In this document: positions 29,790-39,543 of the stretch, one piece after another | Position numbering within the stretch: the stretch's first letter is position 1 | Layout of the letters: each line of letters starts with the position of its first letter | From: CAWATZ01 sp963784995 | GTDB lineage: Bacteria; Planctomycetota; Planctomycetia; Gemmatales; Gemmataceae | NCBI GenBank assembly: GCA_963784995.1 | Contig: CAWATZ010000006.1 | Location: forward strand, 1,054,001-1,118,000 | Direction of reading: 5' to 3' | DNA length: 64,000 bases | Notes under the pieces: model-generated | Database searches by the model: none | The model's input: only the letters and a program-made list of their open reading frames with translations | Told to the model about the DNA's origin: nothing | Program-made: the position numbers and the translations under genes

Positions 29790-30368
29790 TCACTCGAACA
29801 AGCGCAGCACAGGAACAGAAAAGTCCGGCAGCACGTCGGGCACAACCAGTGCATCGCCATTGTGGAAGATTTGCTGCAGCTCATCCGGACGATAAACCGA
29901 AGCGGTCGCTGTTTTTGCATCGAGGACGATCACGACGCGAACCCCGGCCTGAAGATACTCCACGACCTTGGCAAACAGATCAGTCCAGCGTTCCGAGGAG
30001 GAACGGACTTCAACGAGCAAATCGGGCACGACGGGCAATAAACCGTCCGGCACTGGGCCCTTCGGCAGCCGTTCATAACTGTAGAAGCAGACATCAGGCC
30101 CACGAATGGTGTCGGGATCGCTGCGCGTCTGGACGAATGAGTCATTGCTCATCGCATGACCCAGATCGTGCTTCTCGACATACTCATCGAGTAATCGTCC
30201 GATCCGCAAACAGGTTTTGCCATGTTTTGGGAAAGGCATCGGCAATTCTCGCACCTGGCCTTTGACCAGTTCCACGCGATCGGCCTCGTGCCGCTGCACG
30301 AATTCCGCCGCAGTCAGCAGAGACGCTGGAGTGGACTGCGGCGCCACCGGGGAAGTCAGGGGTTGCAT
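29790..30368 (-). CDS. Uma2-family (DUF820) putative endonuclease-fold protein
   Basis: 192 aa. The family has a PD-(D/E)XK nuclease-like fold. Visible are TAAEFVQRHEADRVELVKGQ at the start, GPDVCFYS with the conserved Asp, and DLLVEVRSSSE, where the usual E-x-K/L motif appears as E-V-R. These genes are multi-copy in cyanobacteria and planctomycetes; their role is unsettled and nuclease activity is unproven. The start at 30368 is supported by a GGAGGG sequence upstream. Divergent from the next gene. Confidence 0.82.
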   Translation of the reverse strand: MQPLTSPVAPQSTPASLLTAAEFVQRHEADRVELVKGQVRELPMPFPKHGKTCLRIGRLLDEYVEKHDLGHAMSNDSFVQTRSDPDTIRGPDVCFYSYERLPKGPVPDGLLPVVPDLLVEVRSSSERWTDLFAKVVEYLQAGVRVVIVLDAKTATASVYRPDELQQIFHNGDALVVPDVLPDFSVPVLRLFE

Positions 30369-30534
30369 GGTTCGTGCCCTCCATCAGAATGGATCGCTTC
30401 TACCAGATTCTTCTTCCCGAGAATAGAGCAAGCAACCGTTCTCCGGGAACTGGGGCCAAGTCGGTATTTGCCATTTCAAGAGTGTAACGCCAGCCCCAAA
30501 CTGATAAGTTGACTGCACCCGATGGAGCATCCCA

Positions 30535-32124
30535 ATGAGCGCGAAACGCAAGCGATTCACCTCGTTCATCCTGGACAACGGCTGGAACGTCGAATTCCCC
30601 ACCGAGCCGGCGGGCATCCTCCGCCTGGGACCGGGGAAGATCCGCATCGACGCCCGCTTCCTGGAACGCTACCGGGCGGAGGAGGGCTGGTACACGATCC
30701 TCGACAGCGAGCTGCGAATCGCGGACGCGGACGGGAGGCCGTGGCAGGCCACGGCGTCGTTCCAGTCCGGCTGGTTGCTCTACCCGCTGATCGACCTGTC
30801 CCGCAAGGAGCCCGGCCGCTGGCTTTGCAAGGCCCCGGCTTCGTGGACCGAGGCCCTGAAAAAGCGCACCCTGATTGGCGATGCCCCCCACTGCTACGAC
30901 GATCGCTTCTACCGTTACGTCTGGATCGACAACACGGGCTTCTGCCTGCAATTCAAATACTTCGGGGTCAACTTTGCCGTCGCCGCTCTGTCGGCCGACC
31001 GGCTGCTGGTGCAGGTGGCAGAGATGTTTTGCTGCTGGAACCCGCTGCCCGTGGCAGGGCCCGACGGGACGCCGCTTCCAGTTCCACTCAATCGGTGCAT
31101 CCCCACGGATGAGGAGCGGATGGAGGAAGACGATCGCTTCCAGGAAAGTGGCGACAGTGGCGATCACGATGAGGCCCAACCCCTTGGATATGAGATCAAT
31201 GCGGGCCGGGTGCTGTTCCGCAACACCGCCTGGGAGGAGCGCGAGGAGCCTGGCTGGAGCGAGCTGACCGTCTCCCGGCCACTGATCTTCCGGCCGGTCC
31301 GCGGCAAGGGGAAACCTCAGCAAGCCGTTGTGTTCCGTGCCGGAGCAAGACCCGCACCAGCGACACCGGCCGAGGAGGCGACGTCGGGCTTTGTGGAGAA
31401 GACGCTGGAATATCCGGGCATCCTTGAGTTCCTGACCGATGCGGGGGGCCGGCTCCTGTTTGAAGGGAGCAAGCTCACCTGCGCCTTCTGGCTCGATCGC
31501 TGTCCCAACAGCGACAGGGAACCTGTGGACGTGATTCGCAGCCGGGTGCGACTCACCGACGAAGCCGGCGACGTCTGGGAGAGTGTCACACTCTTCACAC
31601 CGGAGTTCTTCTTCGAGAAAGTGTGCGACATGGACAGCATCTCGATGGCAGGCTACGAATCCCCGGAGAATCCCTGGAAGCCACAGCCGGGATCGCTGCT
31701 CGGGATCAGGGCGCTGCTCGACGACCACGCCTGGCGTTATCTTCTCCTGTGGGGCGTGCTGGTCGCTTTCACTGCCGAGAGGCAGAAACTAATTGTGGAC
31801 GTCAGTCCGGACGAGGAGGGCTTCTCCGTTCGCATCTCGGGCCTGGTAGGTCGGCGCCGGCCTGTCGAGATCGATCACGAGTCACGCTATCTCGTTCTCG
31901 ATCCGGAGTCGCGAGCCAGCGAGCTGGCCCGCTGGGAACAGGACGAGCAGCTGCCGCCCTTCTGCTTCCAGGTGTCCTTTACGGATCTGGCCTTTCGCAA
32001 CACCACCTTCGCGATCGACGAAGGCTTCTGGCACCAGAACGCGATCCCGATTCCGGTAGTGTTCACCAGGGTGGGACGCGCCGAGCCGAGGCCCGGCGTG
32101 CGGTTCGTGGCGGATTCGGAGTGA
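30535..32124 (+). CDS. Unrecognised 529-aa cytoplasmic protein
   Basis: I do not recognise a domain. There is no signal peptide or clear membrane helix. The sequence is rich in Trp, Phe and charged residues. Notable segments are FILDNGWNVEFPTE at the start, a Cys/Trp-rich stretch EMFCCWNPLP around residue 165, and an acidic patch EERMEEDDRFQESGDSGDHDE (about residues 197-217). The C-terminal part, from about 290, has a beta-rich pattern ending in EPRPGVRFVAD. It is flanked by a divergent Uma2 gene and followed by an independent promoter, so it is probably monocistronic. The frame is clean over 1.6 kb, which supports a real gene. Confidence 0.7.
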   Translation: MSAKRKRFTSFILDNGWNVEFPTEPAGILRLGPGKIRIDARFLERYRAEEGWYTILDSELRIADADGRPWQATASFQSGWLLYPLIDLSRKEPGRWLCKAPASWTEALKKRTLIGDAPHCYDDRFYRYVWIDNTGFCLQFKYFGVNFAVAALSADRLLVQVAEMFCCWNPLPVAGPDGTPLPVPLNRCIPTDEERMEEDDRFQESGDSGDHDEAQPLGYEINAGRVLFRNTAWEEREEPGWSELTVSRPLIFRPVRGKGKPQQAVVFRAGARPAPATPAEEATSGFVEKTLEYPGILEFLTDAGGRLLFEGSKLTCAFWLDRCPNSDREPVDVIRSRVRLTDEAGDVWESVTLFTPEFFFEKVCDMDSISMAGYESPENPWKPQPGSLLGIRALLDDHAWRYLLLWGVLVAFTAERQKLIVDVSPDEEGFSVRISGLVGRRRPVEIDHESRYLVLDPESRASELARWEQDEQLPPFCFQVSFTDLAFRNTTFAIDEGFWHQNAIPIPVVFTRVGRAEPRPGVRFVADSE

Positions 32125-32128
32125 TTGC

Positions 32129-32157
32129 TTGGTTGTCCGGTCGCGCTGGCGTACAAT
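32129..32157 (+). promoter_or_regulatory. Likely promoter for the LamG/heme c/ThuA gene
   Basis: TTGGTT, 17-base spacer, TACAAT, immediately after the upstream stop codon and 43 bases before the ATG at 32200. Confidence 0.45.
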
Positions 32158-32199
32158 CAGCCTCGCTGGTCCCCTGCTCCCCGCTCGGAGGAATCTTTC

Positions 32200-35100
32200 A
32201 TGCGTCCCGCTTGCCTTGCTGCGCTTGTCGTTCTCGGTCTGATCTGCAGTGCCGCTTCTGCCGCCGAGCCCTGGGGCGATCAACGCCTGAAGGTCGTCGC
32301 CGGCTTGCAACTGTGGCTGGACGCGCACAAGCAGGCTTCCGGCCGGGCGATGCACAAGCTGCCCGCACTGAACCATTTACAGCCGATCGACGTCTGGCTG
32401 GATGCGTCCGGCCACGGCCGGCACGTCGTTCAGAAGGAGGTCGGCCGGCAACCGCGGTTTCACTCCGCCGACAACCACGTCGCCATTCGCTTCGATGGCC
32501 AGCAGCAGTTCCTGCAACTGCCGAACCAGGATCACGTGCAGAAGGAAGCGACGATCTTTGTCGTCGCCGTTCCCTTCAGCAACCGCGGCAACTTTTCGGC
32601 GTTCCTGGCGCTGAACCGGACCGGCGTCAACGACTACGTCAGCGGTCTGACACTGGACATGGGCCCCACGGCAACCACTCGCTGGCAGACGCTCAATCCC
32701 GAGGGGGCCGGCTTCGGCGGAGCGGTCAACCTGATGCGCGACGCCTTCGACTTCGGCTCCGTCCAGCAGCTGTGCGTTACCACCGCTCCGGGCAAGGGCG
32801 GGGTCCGGCTCAACGTCAACGGCAAGCTCCAGGGACAGCGCGACCGAGGAGACTCGGTGCTATCGATGAATCAGATCACCGTTGGGGCTCGCTTCTACAC
32901 CAACGGGGGACCGCCTGCTGTGCGCGGTTTTCTCGACGGCGACCTCTGCGAGGTACTCCTTTACGACCGCATCCTGACCAACGCCGAGCGCACGGAGGTG
33001 GAGAAGTATCTGATGGCCAAGCACGGCGTGGGCCGTCCCATCCCTCTGCCGCGGAAGCCGGACGGGGGCAAACGTCTGGTCGCCGTGCGGAACCCGCCGC
33101 CAGTGCAGGTCTTCGTTCCCGGATTCACGGTCAAGCAACTGCCCGTGGACCTGCCCAACGTCAACAACGTCCTCTATCGCCCGGACGGCAAGCTGGTCGC
33201 ACTTGGATACAACGGCAACGTCTATCTCCTTTCCGACAGCGACGGCGACGGTTTGGAAGATCGAGTCGAACTGTTCTGGGAGAACAAGGGCAGTTTACAG
33301 GCTCCCATTGGCATGGCGCTGACCCCGCCCGGGTACAAGCACGGCCAGGGGGTGTTCGTTTCCAGCAAGGGCAAATGCTCGCTGATCGTTGACACCGATG
33401 GTGATGGCAAGGGGGACCGCGAGATCGTCATCGCCAAAGGCTGGACGCCGTTGCCTCACGGAGTTGATGCCCTCGGCGTCGCCGTCGATCCAAGAGATGG
33501 CAGCATCGTCTTTGGACTTGGGTGCGCCGATTACACCAACGCCTATCAGATCGACAAGCAGGGCAAGGCCCGCTATCGCCTCGACAGCGAGCGCGGCACT
33601 CTGCTCCGCGTCGATCCCGACTTCAAGAAACGCAGCATCCTTGCGACGGGGATTCGCTTTCCCGTGGCCATCCGCTTCAATGCGGCGGGAGACCTGTTCT
33701 GCACGGATCAGGAGGGCGCGACCTGGCTGCCCAACGGCAACCCCTTCGACGAATTGCTGCACGTCCAGACGGGCCGGCACTACGGGTTTCCGCCCCGGCA
33801 TCCCCAGCGCCTGCCGAAGGTGATCGATGAGCCGAGCGTGTTCGACTACGCTCCTCAGCACCAATCGACCTGCGGACTGAACTTCAACGAGCCGCTGCAC
33901 AAGGGCGGCCGCATTTTCGGGCCGGCGTGGTGGCAGGGCGATGCCGTGGTCGCCGGTTACTCGCGCAGCAAGCTGTATCGCACGGCCCTGGTCAAGACCG
34001 AAGCCGGCTACGTCGCACGCAATCAGCAACTCGCTTCGCTGGGCCTGCTCACTGTCGATGCCTGTGTCGCACCGGACGGCTCACTCGTGGTCGCCACGCA
34101 CAGCGGCGGCCCCGACTGGGGCCGCGGTCCCGCGGGCAAGGGCAAGCTGTACAGGCTCGTTTACACCGGTACGGAGCTGGCCCAACCGGTGCTGGCCTGG
34201 GCTCAGGGACCGCACGAGGTTTATGTGGCCTTCGATCGTCCCATCGACGCCGAGCAGTTGCGGCAGCTGGTCGGCCGGGCGACCATCGAATTTGGGCGGT
34301 ACGTCTCGGCGGGGGATCGCTTCGAGGTGCTGAGGCCCGGCTACCAGGTGGTGCAGGATCAGCTCAATGCCCTGCGACGCGAGCTGCCCGTCCTGAGCGT
34401 CCAGGCCACGGGGGATCGGCGAACGCTGATTCTCACGACGAGTCCGCATCCGGAAGCGGTGCCCTATGCACTGACGCTGCCCGGCCTTGGCCGGCCGGCA
34501 AAACACAACGCGGAAAAGAAAGAACTACCGCAACTGGCTGAAACGGATCTCCAGTACGACCTGTGCGGAGTTGAAGCGGTCTGGCAATCCAAGGACGGCA
34601 AGCAGCGCTGGAACGGCTGGCTGCCGCATCTGGATCTAACGGTTTCGCGTGCCCTGACAGCGCAGAGCAGCTTGCATCAGGAGCTGTGGCGGCTCGTGAA
34701 ACAGCCGGGCTCGCTGAATCTGAAGACGCGCCTCAACCTCTGGCAGATGCTCCGCCCGGCCGTGCAGCCTGGAAGCAAGATCGATTACGAGTGGCCCACC
34801 GAGCAGGTGATGCTCCGCTTCCGGTCGCTTTCCGAGTTGGTTGTGAAGTCAGCTGGTTCACTTGTCCCCACCAGGAAAGTGGCTGACCGCTGGCAGACGG
34901 CCACGACCACGATCGAGCCGAGATCCGAAGGGCCTTCGCTTGTCGAGGTTACTCTCGCCACCGGACCGGACGAAGTAGTTCTGTATCTGAACTACTCCAC
35001 GCAGGAGGACAGCCTGCCGCGTCCCCTGCCACTGCACCGCCTGCTGCTGCCGTGGGCCCCGACCCAGCCGACAGCACCGGCTGTCGCTGCCCGGCGTGAG

Positions 35101-36321
35101 ATCCCGGAGCTAAAAGGCGGCAACTGGGCTCACGGCCGGGAACTGTTCTTCAGCGACAAGGCGCTCTGCTCGCGCTGCCATCAAGTGTCCGGCAAGGGAG
35201 GCCGGATCGGCCCCGACCTGTCCAACTTGACGCAGCGCGACTACGCCTCGGTCCTGCGTGACGTCACCAATCCAAGCTATGCCCTCAACCCCGATTACTT
35301 GACCCAGGTGGTTGTGCTAACCACCGGACAAACGCTGGTCGGCAGCGTTCGTACTGATGGCGGCAAACGAATCATCGGCGACAGCAACGGCAAGGAGTTC
35401 GTTGTTGAGCGCAGCAAGATCGAGACGATCACGCCTTCGCCCCAATCGATCATGCCCGAGGGCATCGAGAAAAAGCTCGCGCCGGAGGAGATGCGCGACC
35501 TGCTGACGTTCCTGCTGTCCGAGCCGCCGCGGATGCCGGACTACGGCAAGGGCACGCCGCCTCCGCCCCGCACGCTCAAGGAAGTGCAGGCCGTCCTCGC
35601 CGGAGCGGAGAAGCCGCCCGCCAAGGTCAAGCCCCTGCACGTCGTCCTCGTGGCCGGCCGCAAGGACCACGGCCCCGGTGAACACGATTACCCCGCCTGG
35701 CTGAAGGTCTGGCAAGAGTTGCTGGCCATGGGCGAGGGCGTCAAAGTCAGCACGGCGATGGACTGGCCCAAGAAGGACGATCTGAAAACCGCCGACGTGC
35801 TGGTCTTCTATCAGCATGGGACGTGGACGCCGGAGCGAGCGAAGGACATCGACACGTTCCTGGAGCGCGGCGGCGGTCTGGTCTACGTCCATTACGCGGT
35901 GGATGGCGGCAAGGACGCGCCCGGCTTCGCCCAGAGGATCGGCCTGGCCTGGCAGGCCGGTCAATCGAAGTTCCGACATGGGATGCTTGAGCTGGGCTTC
36001 GAGACGGGGGCGAAACATCCCATCGGACGCAACTTCGGCAAGATCCAACTCCATGACGAGAGCTACTGGCAGCTGGCCGGCGATCCGAAGCGGATCACTT
36101 TGCTGGGCAGCGGCAGCGAGGACGGCAAGGCCCAGCCGCTGTTCTGGACCATCGAGCCGGGGAAAGGGCGGGTGTTCGTGTCGATCCCGGGACACTTTGC
36201 GTGGACGTTCGACGATCCGCTGTTCCGAATCCTGCTGCTGCGCGGCATCGCCTGGACGGCAAAGGAACCGGTGGATCGCTTCAATGATCTGGTTCTTCCG
36301 GGGGCGCGTGTCAAGGAGTAG
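32200..36321 (+). CDS. Exported LamG - PVC dehydrogenase-like propeller - heme c - ThuA fusion protein
   Basis: 1373 aa. Signal peptide 1-22 (CSAASA-AEP). A LamG/concanavalin-like domain (about 30-275) probably binds glycan. Residues about 305-680 match the membrane-bound dehydrogenase propeller typical of Planctomycetes/Verrucomicrobia (SDGDGLEDRVELF, QEGATWLPNGNPFDELLH). CSRCH at about 990-994 is a covalent heme c site in a small cytochrome domain followed by DLLTFLLSEP. The last about 225 residues are ThuA-like (VAGRKDHGPGEHDY, GGGLVYVHYAVDGG). Family knowledge suggests periplasmic sugar oxidation coupled to electron transfer; substrate unknown. ATG 32200 follows GGAGGAAT. Confidence 0.85.
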   Translation: MRPACLAALVVLGLICSAASAAEPWGDQRLKVVAGLQLWLDAHKQASGRAMHKLPALNHLQPIDVWLDASGHGRHVVQKEVGRQPRFHSADNHVAIRFDGQQQFLQLPNQDHVQKEATIFVVAVPFSNRGNFSAFLALNRTGVNDYVSGLTLDMGPTATTRWQTLNPEGAGFGGAVNLMRDAFDFGSVQQLCVTTAPGKGGVRLNVNGKLQGQRDRGDSVLSMNQITVGARFYTNGGPPAVRGFLDGDLCEVLLYDRILTNAERTEVEKYLMAKHGVGRPIPLPRKPDGGKRLVAVRNPPPVQVFVPGFTVKQLPVDLPNVNNVLYRPDGKLVALGYNGNVYLLSDSDGDGLEDRVELFWENKGSLQAPIGMALTPPGYKHGQGVFVSSKGKCSLIVDTDGDGKGDREIVIAKGWTPLPHGVDALGVAVDPRDGSIVFGLGCADYTNAYQIDKQGKARYRLDSERGTLLRVDPDFKKRSILATGIRFPVAIRFNAAGDLFCTDQEGATWLPNGNPFDELLHVQTGRHYGFPPRHPQRLPKVIDEPSVFDYAPQHQSTCGLNFNEPLHKGGRIFGPAWWQGDAVVAGYSRSKLYRTALVKTEAGYVARNQQLASLGLLTVDACVAPDGSLVVATHSGGPDWGRGPAGKGKLYRLVYTGTELAQPVLAWAQGPHEVYVAFDRPIDAEQLRQLVGRATIEFGRYVSAGDRFEVLRPGYQVVQDQLNALRRELPVLSVQATGDRRTLILTTSPHPEAVPYALTLPGLGRPAKHNAEKKELPQLAETDLQYDLCGVEAVWQSKDGKQRWNGWLPHLDLTVSRALTAQSSLHQELWRLVKQPGSLNLKTRLNLWQMLRPAVQPGSKIDYEWPTEQVMLRFRSLSELVVKSAGSLVPTRKVADRWQTATTTIEPRSEGPSLVEVTLATGPDEVVLYLNYSTQEDSLPRPLPLHRLLLPWAPTQPTAPAVAARREIPELKGGNWAHGRELFFSDKALCSRCHQVSGKGGRIGPDLSNLTQRDYASVLRDVTNPSYALNPDYLTQVVVLTTGQTLVGSVRTDGGKRIIGDSNGKEFVVERSKIETITPSPQSIMPEGIEKKLAPEEMRDLLTFLLSEPPRMPDYGKGTPPPPRTLKEVQAVLAGAEKPPAKVKPLHVVLVAGRKDHGPGEHDYPAWLKVWQELLAMGEGVKVSTAMDWPKKDDLKTADVLVFYQHGTWTPERAKDIDTFLERGGGLVYVHYAVDGGKDAPGFAQRIGLAWQAGQSKFRHGMLELGFETGAKHPIGRNFGKIQLHDESYWQLAGDPKRITLLGSGSEDGKAQPLFWTIEPGKGRVFVSIPGHFAWTFDDPLFRILLLRGIAWTAKEPVDRFNDLVLPGARVKE

Positions 36322-36362
36322 GATCCCAAGGGCTGCTTCGCGGGGTGCTGACTGGCTCCCTT

Positions 36363-37061
36363 TCAGGACAACACAAAGACCACTCCGGCGCCGAAACGCC
36401 GCTCAAGCAAGTCCTGAGCCTCGGCGCTGACCTTGCCGGATACCTGGACGCGAAGCAACCGGGTCAAGTGTGGCGATTGCGCCAGGGCCTGTGCGACGTC
36501 CCCATTGACCTCGTTGTCGGACAGGTTCAGGTCCAGCAAGCCGGAAAGCTGCGGCAGGCGCACCAGGGTTTCGATGGCCTGGGGTGGGAGCTTGTTGCCG
36601 GACAGGTCGAGCCCGGTCACGCGCCTCAGGAACCACCAATCGTCCACGCTGATGTTCTGCACGTGGTCAAGCCAAACGTTGGGTCGGACCCACTCCACCC
36701 AGGCCCAGAACTCATCCGGCCACAGCTCGGCACGGACTCCGTACCATCTGCTGGCGTAGGGGTAGGAGGCCAGACAGAGCAGCCCGCGCTGAAACGTCAC
36801 CGACCCCAGCTTGCTCAGGGGCCTTTCCCATTGCCGGCGGTTGCGGCGCAGCAGGTCCCCCTCGCGCTGCTTCAGCGGGACCGACTGCTCCGACCGGGGT
36901 TTGAGCCGGGCCAGGGCACACTGGATGCGGATGAACTCGGCCCGGGTGTCGCAGCCGTGTTCTTCGAGCCAGTCGGCCAGGATCAGCCGGGGCGTATCGT
37001 CCTCGGGGGTTTCCTTGGCCGCCTGCAGGATGGAAATCACCTCACGCCATTTGCGGCTCAT
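36363..37061 (-). CDS. TIGR02996 repeat-companion domain protein with leucine-rich segment
   Basis: 232 aa. The N-terminal DDTPRLILADWLEEHG (about 21-36) followed by RAEFIRIQCALARL is the diagnostic TIGR02996 domain, found almost only in Gemmata-type planctomycetes. The C-terminal half (about 150-215) has leucine-rich-repeat-like units (VTGLDLSGNKLPPQAIETLV, LDLNLSDNEVNGDVAQAL). Function is unknown; the LRR part suggests protein binding. ATG 37061 follows GGAGGAAAG. Its end converges with the preceding dehydrogenase gene. Confidence 0.85.
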   Translation of the reverse strand: MSRKWREVISILQAAKETPEDDTPRLILADWLEEHGCDTRAEFIRIQCALARLKPRSEQSVPLKQREGDLLRRNRRQWERPLSKLGSVTFQRGLLCLASYPYASRWYGVRAELWPDEFWAWVEWVRPNVWLDHVQNISVDDWWFLRRVTGLDLSGNKLPPQAIETLVRLPQLSGLLDLNLSDNEVNGDVAQALAQSPHLTRLLRVQVSGKVSAEAQDLLERRFGAGVVFVLS

Positions 37062-37191
37062 GATCGCTTTCCTCCACCAGAAGAGTCTTCTCCATTGCAG
37101 GGAGGACAGCGCGGCAGCGGCAGACGTTCGGGGCCAGAGTCTCGCAGGACGGTTTTGCAAACTATCCGGGCCAACACTGCTTCTGCCGCCC

Positions 37192-38523
37192 TTACCTGGT
37201 CGCCTCCAGCTGGCGTTTCAGTTCCTCCTTGAGCTGCTTCAGGACTTCCTGATTCCCGGCGTCGTGAATGACGTTCTTCATCTCATACGGGTCGGCCTTC
37301 AGATCGAACAGCTCATCGCTGCCTACCTGTTTGGGATAATGGACGTATTTCCAACGGTCGGTCCTCACCGCCTGCCAGGTGCGGATCACCTGTTTCTTCC
37401 CCTCCTCGTAGTACTCCGTGAGGAAGCTGGTGCGCCACCCTTTGGGATCGCCCTTGAGCAGCGGCAGCAGCGATCGGCCGTGCATCGTTTCCGGAACCTT
37501 GACGCCGGCCAGCTCGAGGAACGTCGGGGCAATGTCGATGTTCAGCGCAAACTGATCGATTTTGCTTCCCGCCTTGGCCAGCTTTGGATAGCGGATCAGC
37601 AGCGGATCGCGAATCGATTCGTCGTAAGCGGCCCGCTTGTCGCCCAGGCCGTGTTCGCCCCAGAAGTAACCGTTGTCGCTGCCGAAGACGAACATGGTGT
37701 CATCGAGCTGCTTGCTCTCCTGCAAGGCCTGAAGCAGCTGGCCGACGCCCTCGTCAATTGCCATCAGGCAGCGCAGCTGATTCCGCATGATGGTATCGTG
37801 CCGTTGCTTGGCCTCGGCAGGGACCGGGTTGCCGTCGCGTCCAACAGCGGCGCTGGAAGGCAAAGTGTACTTGTCGTCGGTGTACAGGTTCTTGTGCCGC
37901 TCTGCCGGCGTGAAGGGACCATGCATCGCCTTGTGGGCCAGGTAGAGCGCAAACGGTTTGCTGTGCGGTTTCTTGACAAAGTCGAGCGCGTGCTGATTGA
38001 GCAGGTCCGTCATGTAACCCGTTACCTTCATCGCCTTGCCGTCGATGTTCAGCATCGGGTCCACGTACGTACCCTGGCCCTTGAAGCTGACCCAGCGATC
38101 GAAGCCCGGCCGGGGAGAATCGTCGTTGCCCATGTGCCATTTGCCGACGTAGGCTGTCTCATAGCCCGCATCGTGCAGCAGGCGCGGGAACGTGACCAGC
38201 TTGTGACTCAGTTCGTTGTGGTTGGTGTTGTCGATGACACCATGCTTGTGGGCGTACTGTCCGGTGAGATAGCTGGCCCGGCTCGGCGAGCAGAGCGGGA
38301 TCGAGACAAAGAAGTTCTTGAACGTCGCCCCTTCCCTGGCCAACCGATCGATGTTCGGCGTCTTCACGAACGGGTGCCCGGTACATCCGAGCGCGTCCCA
38401 GCGCAGATCGTCCACGAGGATGAAAACGATGTTTGGCCGTTTCGGCGTCTCCGCCCGGACGACGGGACCAGGGCCGAAGGCGAGCAAACCCAGCGCGGCA
38501 ACGAGGACCAGCAGGCGTTTCAT
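37192..38523 (-). CDS. Exported type I sulfatase
   Basis: 443 aa. Signal peptide 1-24 (PVVRA-ETPKR). Asp38-Asp39 coordinate the metal, and CSPSR (78-82) is the Cys-type formylglycine motif, which needs activation by a formylglycine-generating enzyme not found in this window. VGKWHMG and FGSDNGYFWGEHGLGDK are further active-site segments. It removes sulfate from polysaccharides or other sulfated compounds outside the cytoplasm, as expanded sulfatase families in planctomycetes do. Substrate cannot be assigned. Start 38523 follows AGGAGAA. Confidence 0.93.
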   Translation of the reverse strand: MKRLLVLVAALGLLAFGPGPVVRAETPKRPNIVFILVDDLRWDALGCTGHPFVKTPNIDRLAREGATFKNFFVSIPLCSPSRASYLTGQYAHKHGVIDNTNHNELSHKLVTFPRLLHDAGYETAYVGKWHMGNDDSPRPGFDRWVSFKGQGTYVDPMLNIDGKAMKVTGYMTDLLNQHALDFVKKPHSKPFALYLAHKAMHGPFTPAERHKNLYTDDKYTLPSSAAVGRDGNPVPAEAKQRHDTIMRNQLRCLMAIDEGVGQLLQALQESKQLDDTMFVFGSDNGYFWGEHGLGDKRAAYDESIRDPLLIRYPKLAKAGSKIDQFALNIDIAPTFLELAGVKVPETMHGRSLLPLLKGDPKGWRTSFLTEYYEEGKKQVIRTWQAVRTDRWKYVHYPKQVGSDELFDLKADPYEMKNVIHDAGNQEVLKQLKEELKRQLEATR

Positions 38524-38577
38524 GGATGTTCTCCTGTAAGGGGGTTGAAGGGGATTGTATTGGCGAGGCCCGGATCG

Positions 38578-38991
38578 TCACTCCAGCGACTCCAGCAGCC
38601 GCTCCAGCCCGGCCGCAACCGCGATGGGCCGACGTTCTGCAATTCGTGCCAGGGCCTCCTCGGCTGAAAGGCCCAGCGATCGCACCAGGTAGCCGGCGAC
38701 CACGACCGCCGAACGGCTCCTGCCCGCGTGGCACTGCACCAGCACCGGCGGACAACGGCGGACCAGCCGTTCCAGTGCGTCCACGGCCCGGCGAAAGAGC
38801 CTGGGGTCGTTGCCCGGCCCGTCCTCCAGCGGCACCGACTCCACTTCGCGCAACCCCAGCACGGTCGCTTCCTGCTGTTGCAGCGTGCGGTCCAGCGAGA
38901 CGACCGCCGCAATTCCCTCCCGCTGTAACAGGGCGACGTCCTGGGCGTCCCGGTAGTTGCCGATGGCGATTGCTTCGGTGATCCAGTCCAT
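38578..38991 (-). CDS. Dual-specificity protein phosphatase-like protein
   Basis: 137 aa. The catalytic loop CHAGRSRS gives Cys87 and Arg93 in the CX5R pattern of cysteine phosphatases, with Asp57 a candidate general acid. It should hydrolyse phosphotyrosine/serine or another phosphoester in the cytoplasm. The frame is open further upstream, to 39354, but that stretch contains palindromic repeats, so ATG 38991 (MDWITEAIAIG, the usual family beginning) is preferred despite a weak RBS. It lies upstream of the sulfatase gene on the same strand. Confidence 0.85.
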   Translation of the reverse strand: MDWITEAIAIGNYRDAQDVALLQREGIAAVVSLDRTLQQQEATVLGLREVESVPLEDGPGNDPRLFRRAVDALERLVRRCPPVLVQCHAGRSRSAVVVAGYLVRSLGLSAEEALARIAERRPIAVAAGLERLLESLE

Positions 38992-39543
38992 GCGCTGCTC
39001 GGTTGCGTTCGGGGATCGGAGCGGCTTTTTCCAGGAAGTGAGCGGGCTGCCCGACAGGACGTCGAGCAGCCCCAAACTCCGGAGGACGTCTACCACGAGA
39101 CCTGGGACTCGGAAGGCTCTCGGACCCGCCGGTCCCGGAGCGCCGAGGCGCGTCGGGAGACCACGGTGGGTGGGGTTGCCCCAGGTCCCGACGCGCTCGG
39201 CGGCTCCGGGACCGGAAGCGGGGCTGAAACAGCCTTCCCTGGGATGCATCGGACAGCAAACGCTCGGGCGGCGCAACGCCGCCCTGGTGCAAGGCACCGG
39301 AGCTAGACCTGGCCCTCCAGAGGCCCCTTCCCTGAGTCCAGGAGTGGTGTACACCAGGCGCTATCGCTCGGCAAGTGATTCCTGGGAATTGTTGTCCGCA
39401 CTCAATGGCACACGATTTCTTCCGTCAGGCCGTCAGGCGCGGCAATCTTTTTTGCTGGCTTCTTCGTCTCCATCATGACATAATGCGAGTGGGAAGAGCG
39501 CCGGGTGCGGCACCAAGGATTTTAAGGGAAAGAGACTCCAGCC
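38992..39543. other. Intergenic region with inverted repeats
   Basis: About 552 bases between divergent genes. It holds a palindrome at 39131-39213 and a short hairpin near 39253 (GGCGGCGCAACGCCGCC). No credible ORF was found. Confidence 0.5.
39131..39213. repeat. Inverted repeat with GGTCCCGGAGC arms
   Basis: 30-32 base arms, GGTCCCGGAGCGCCGAGGCG against an imperfect complement, separated by about 21 bases. Confidence 0.75.

Noticed and set aside
38992..39354. N-terminal extension of the phosphatase gene to 39354
   Set aside because: The added part runs through inverted repeats and lacks family similarity; MDWITEAIAIG is a typical start.
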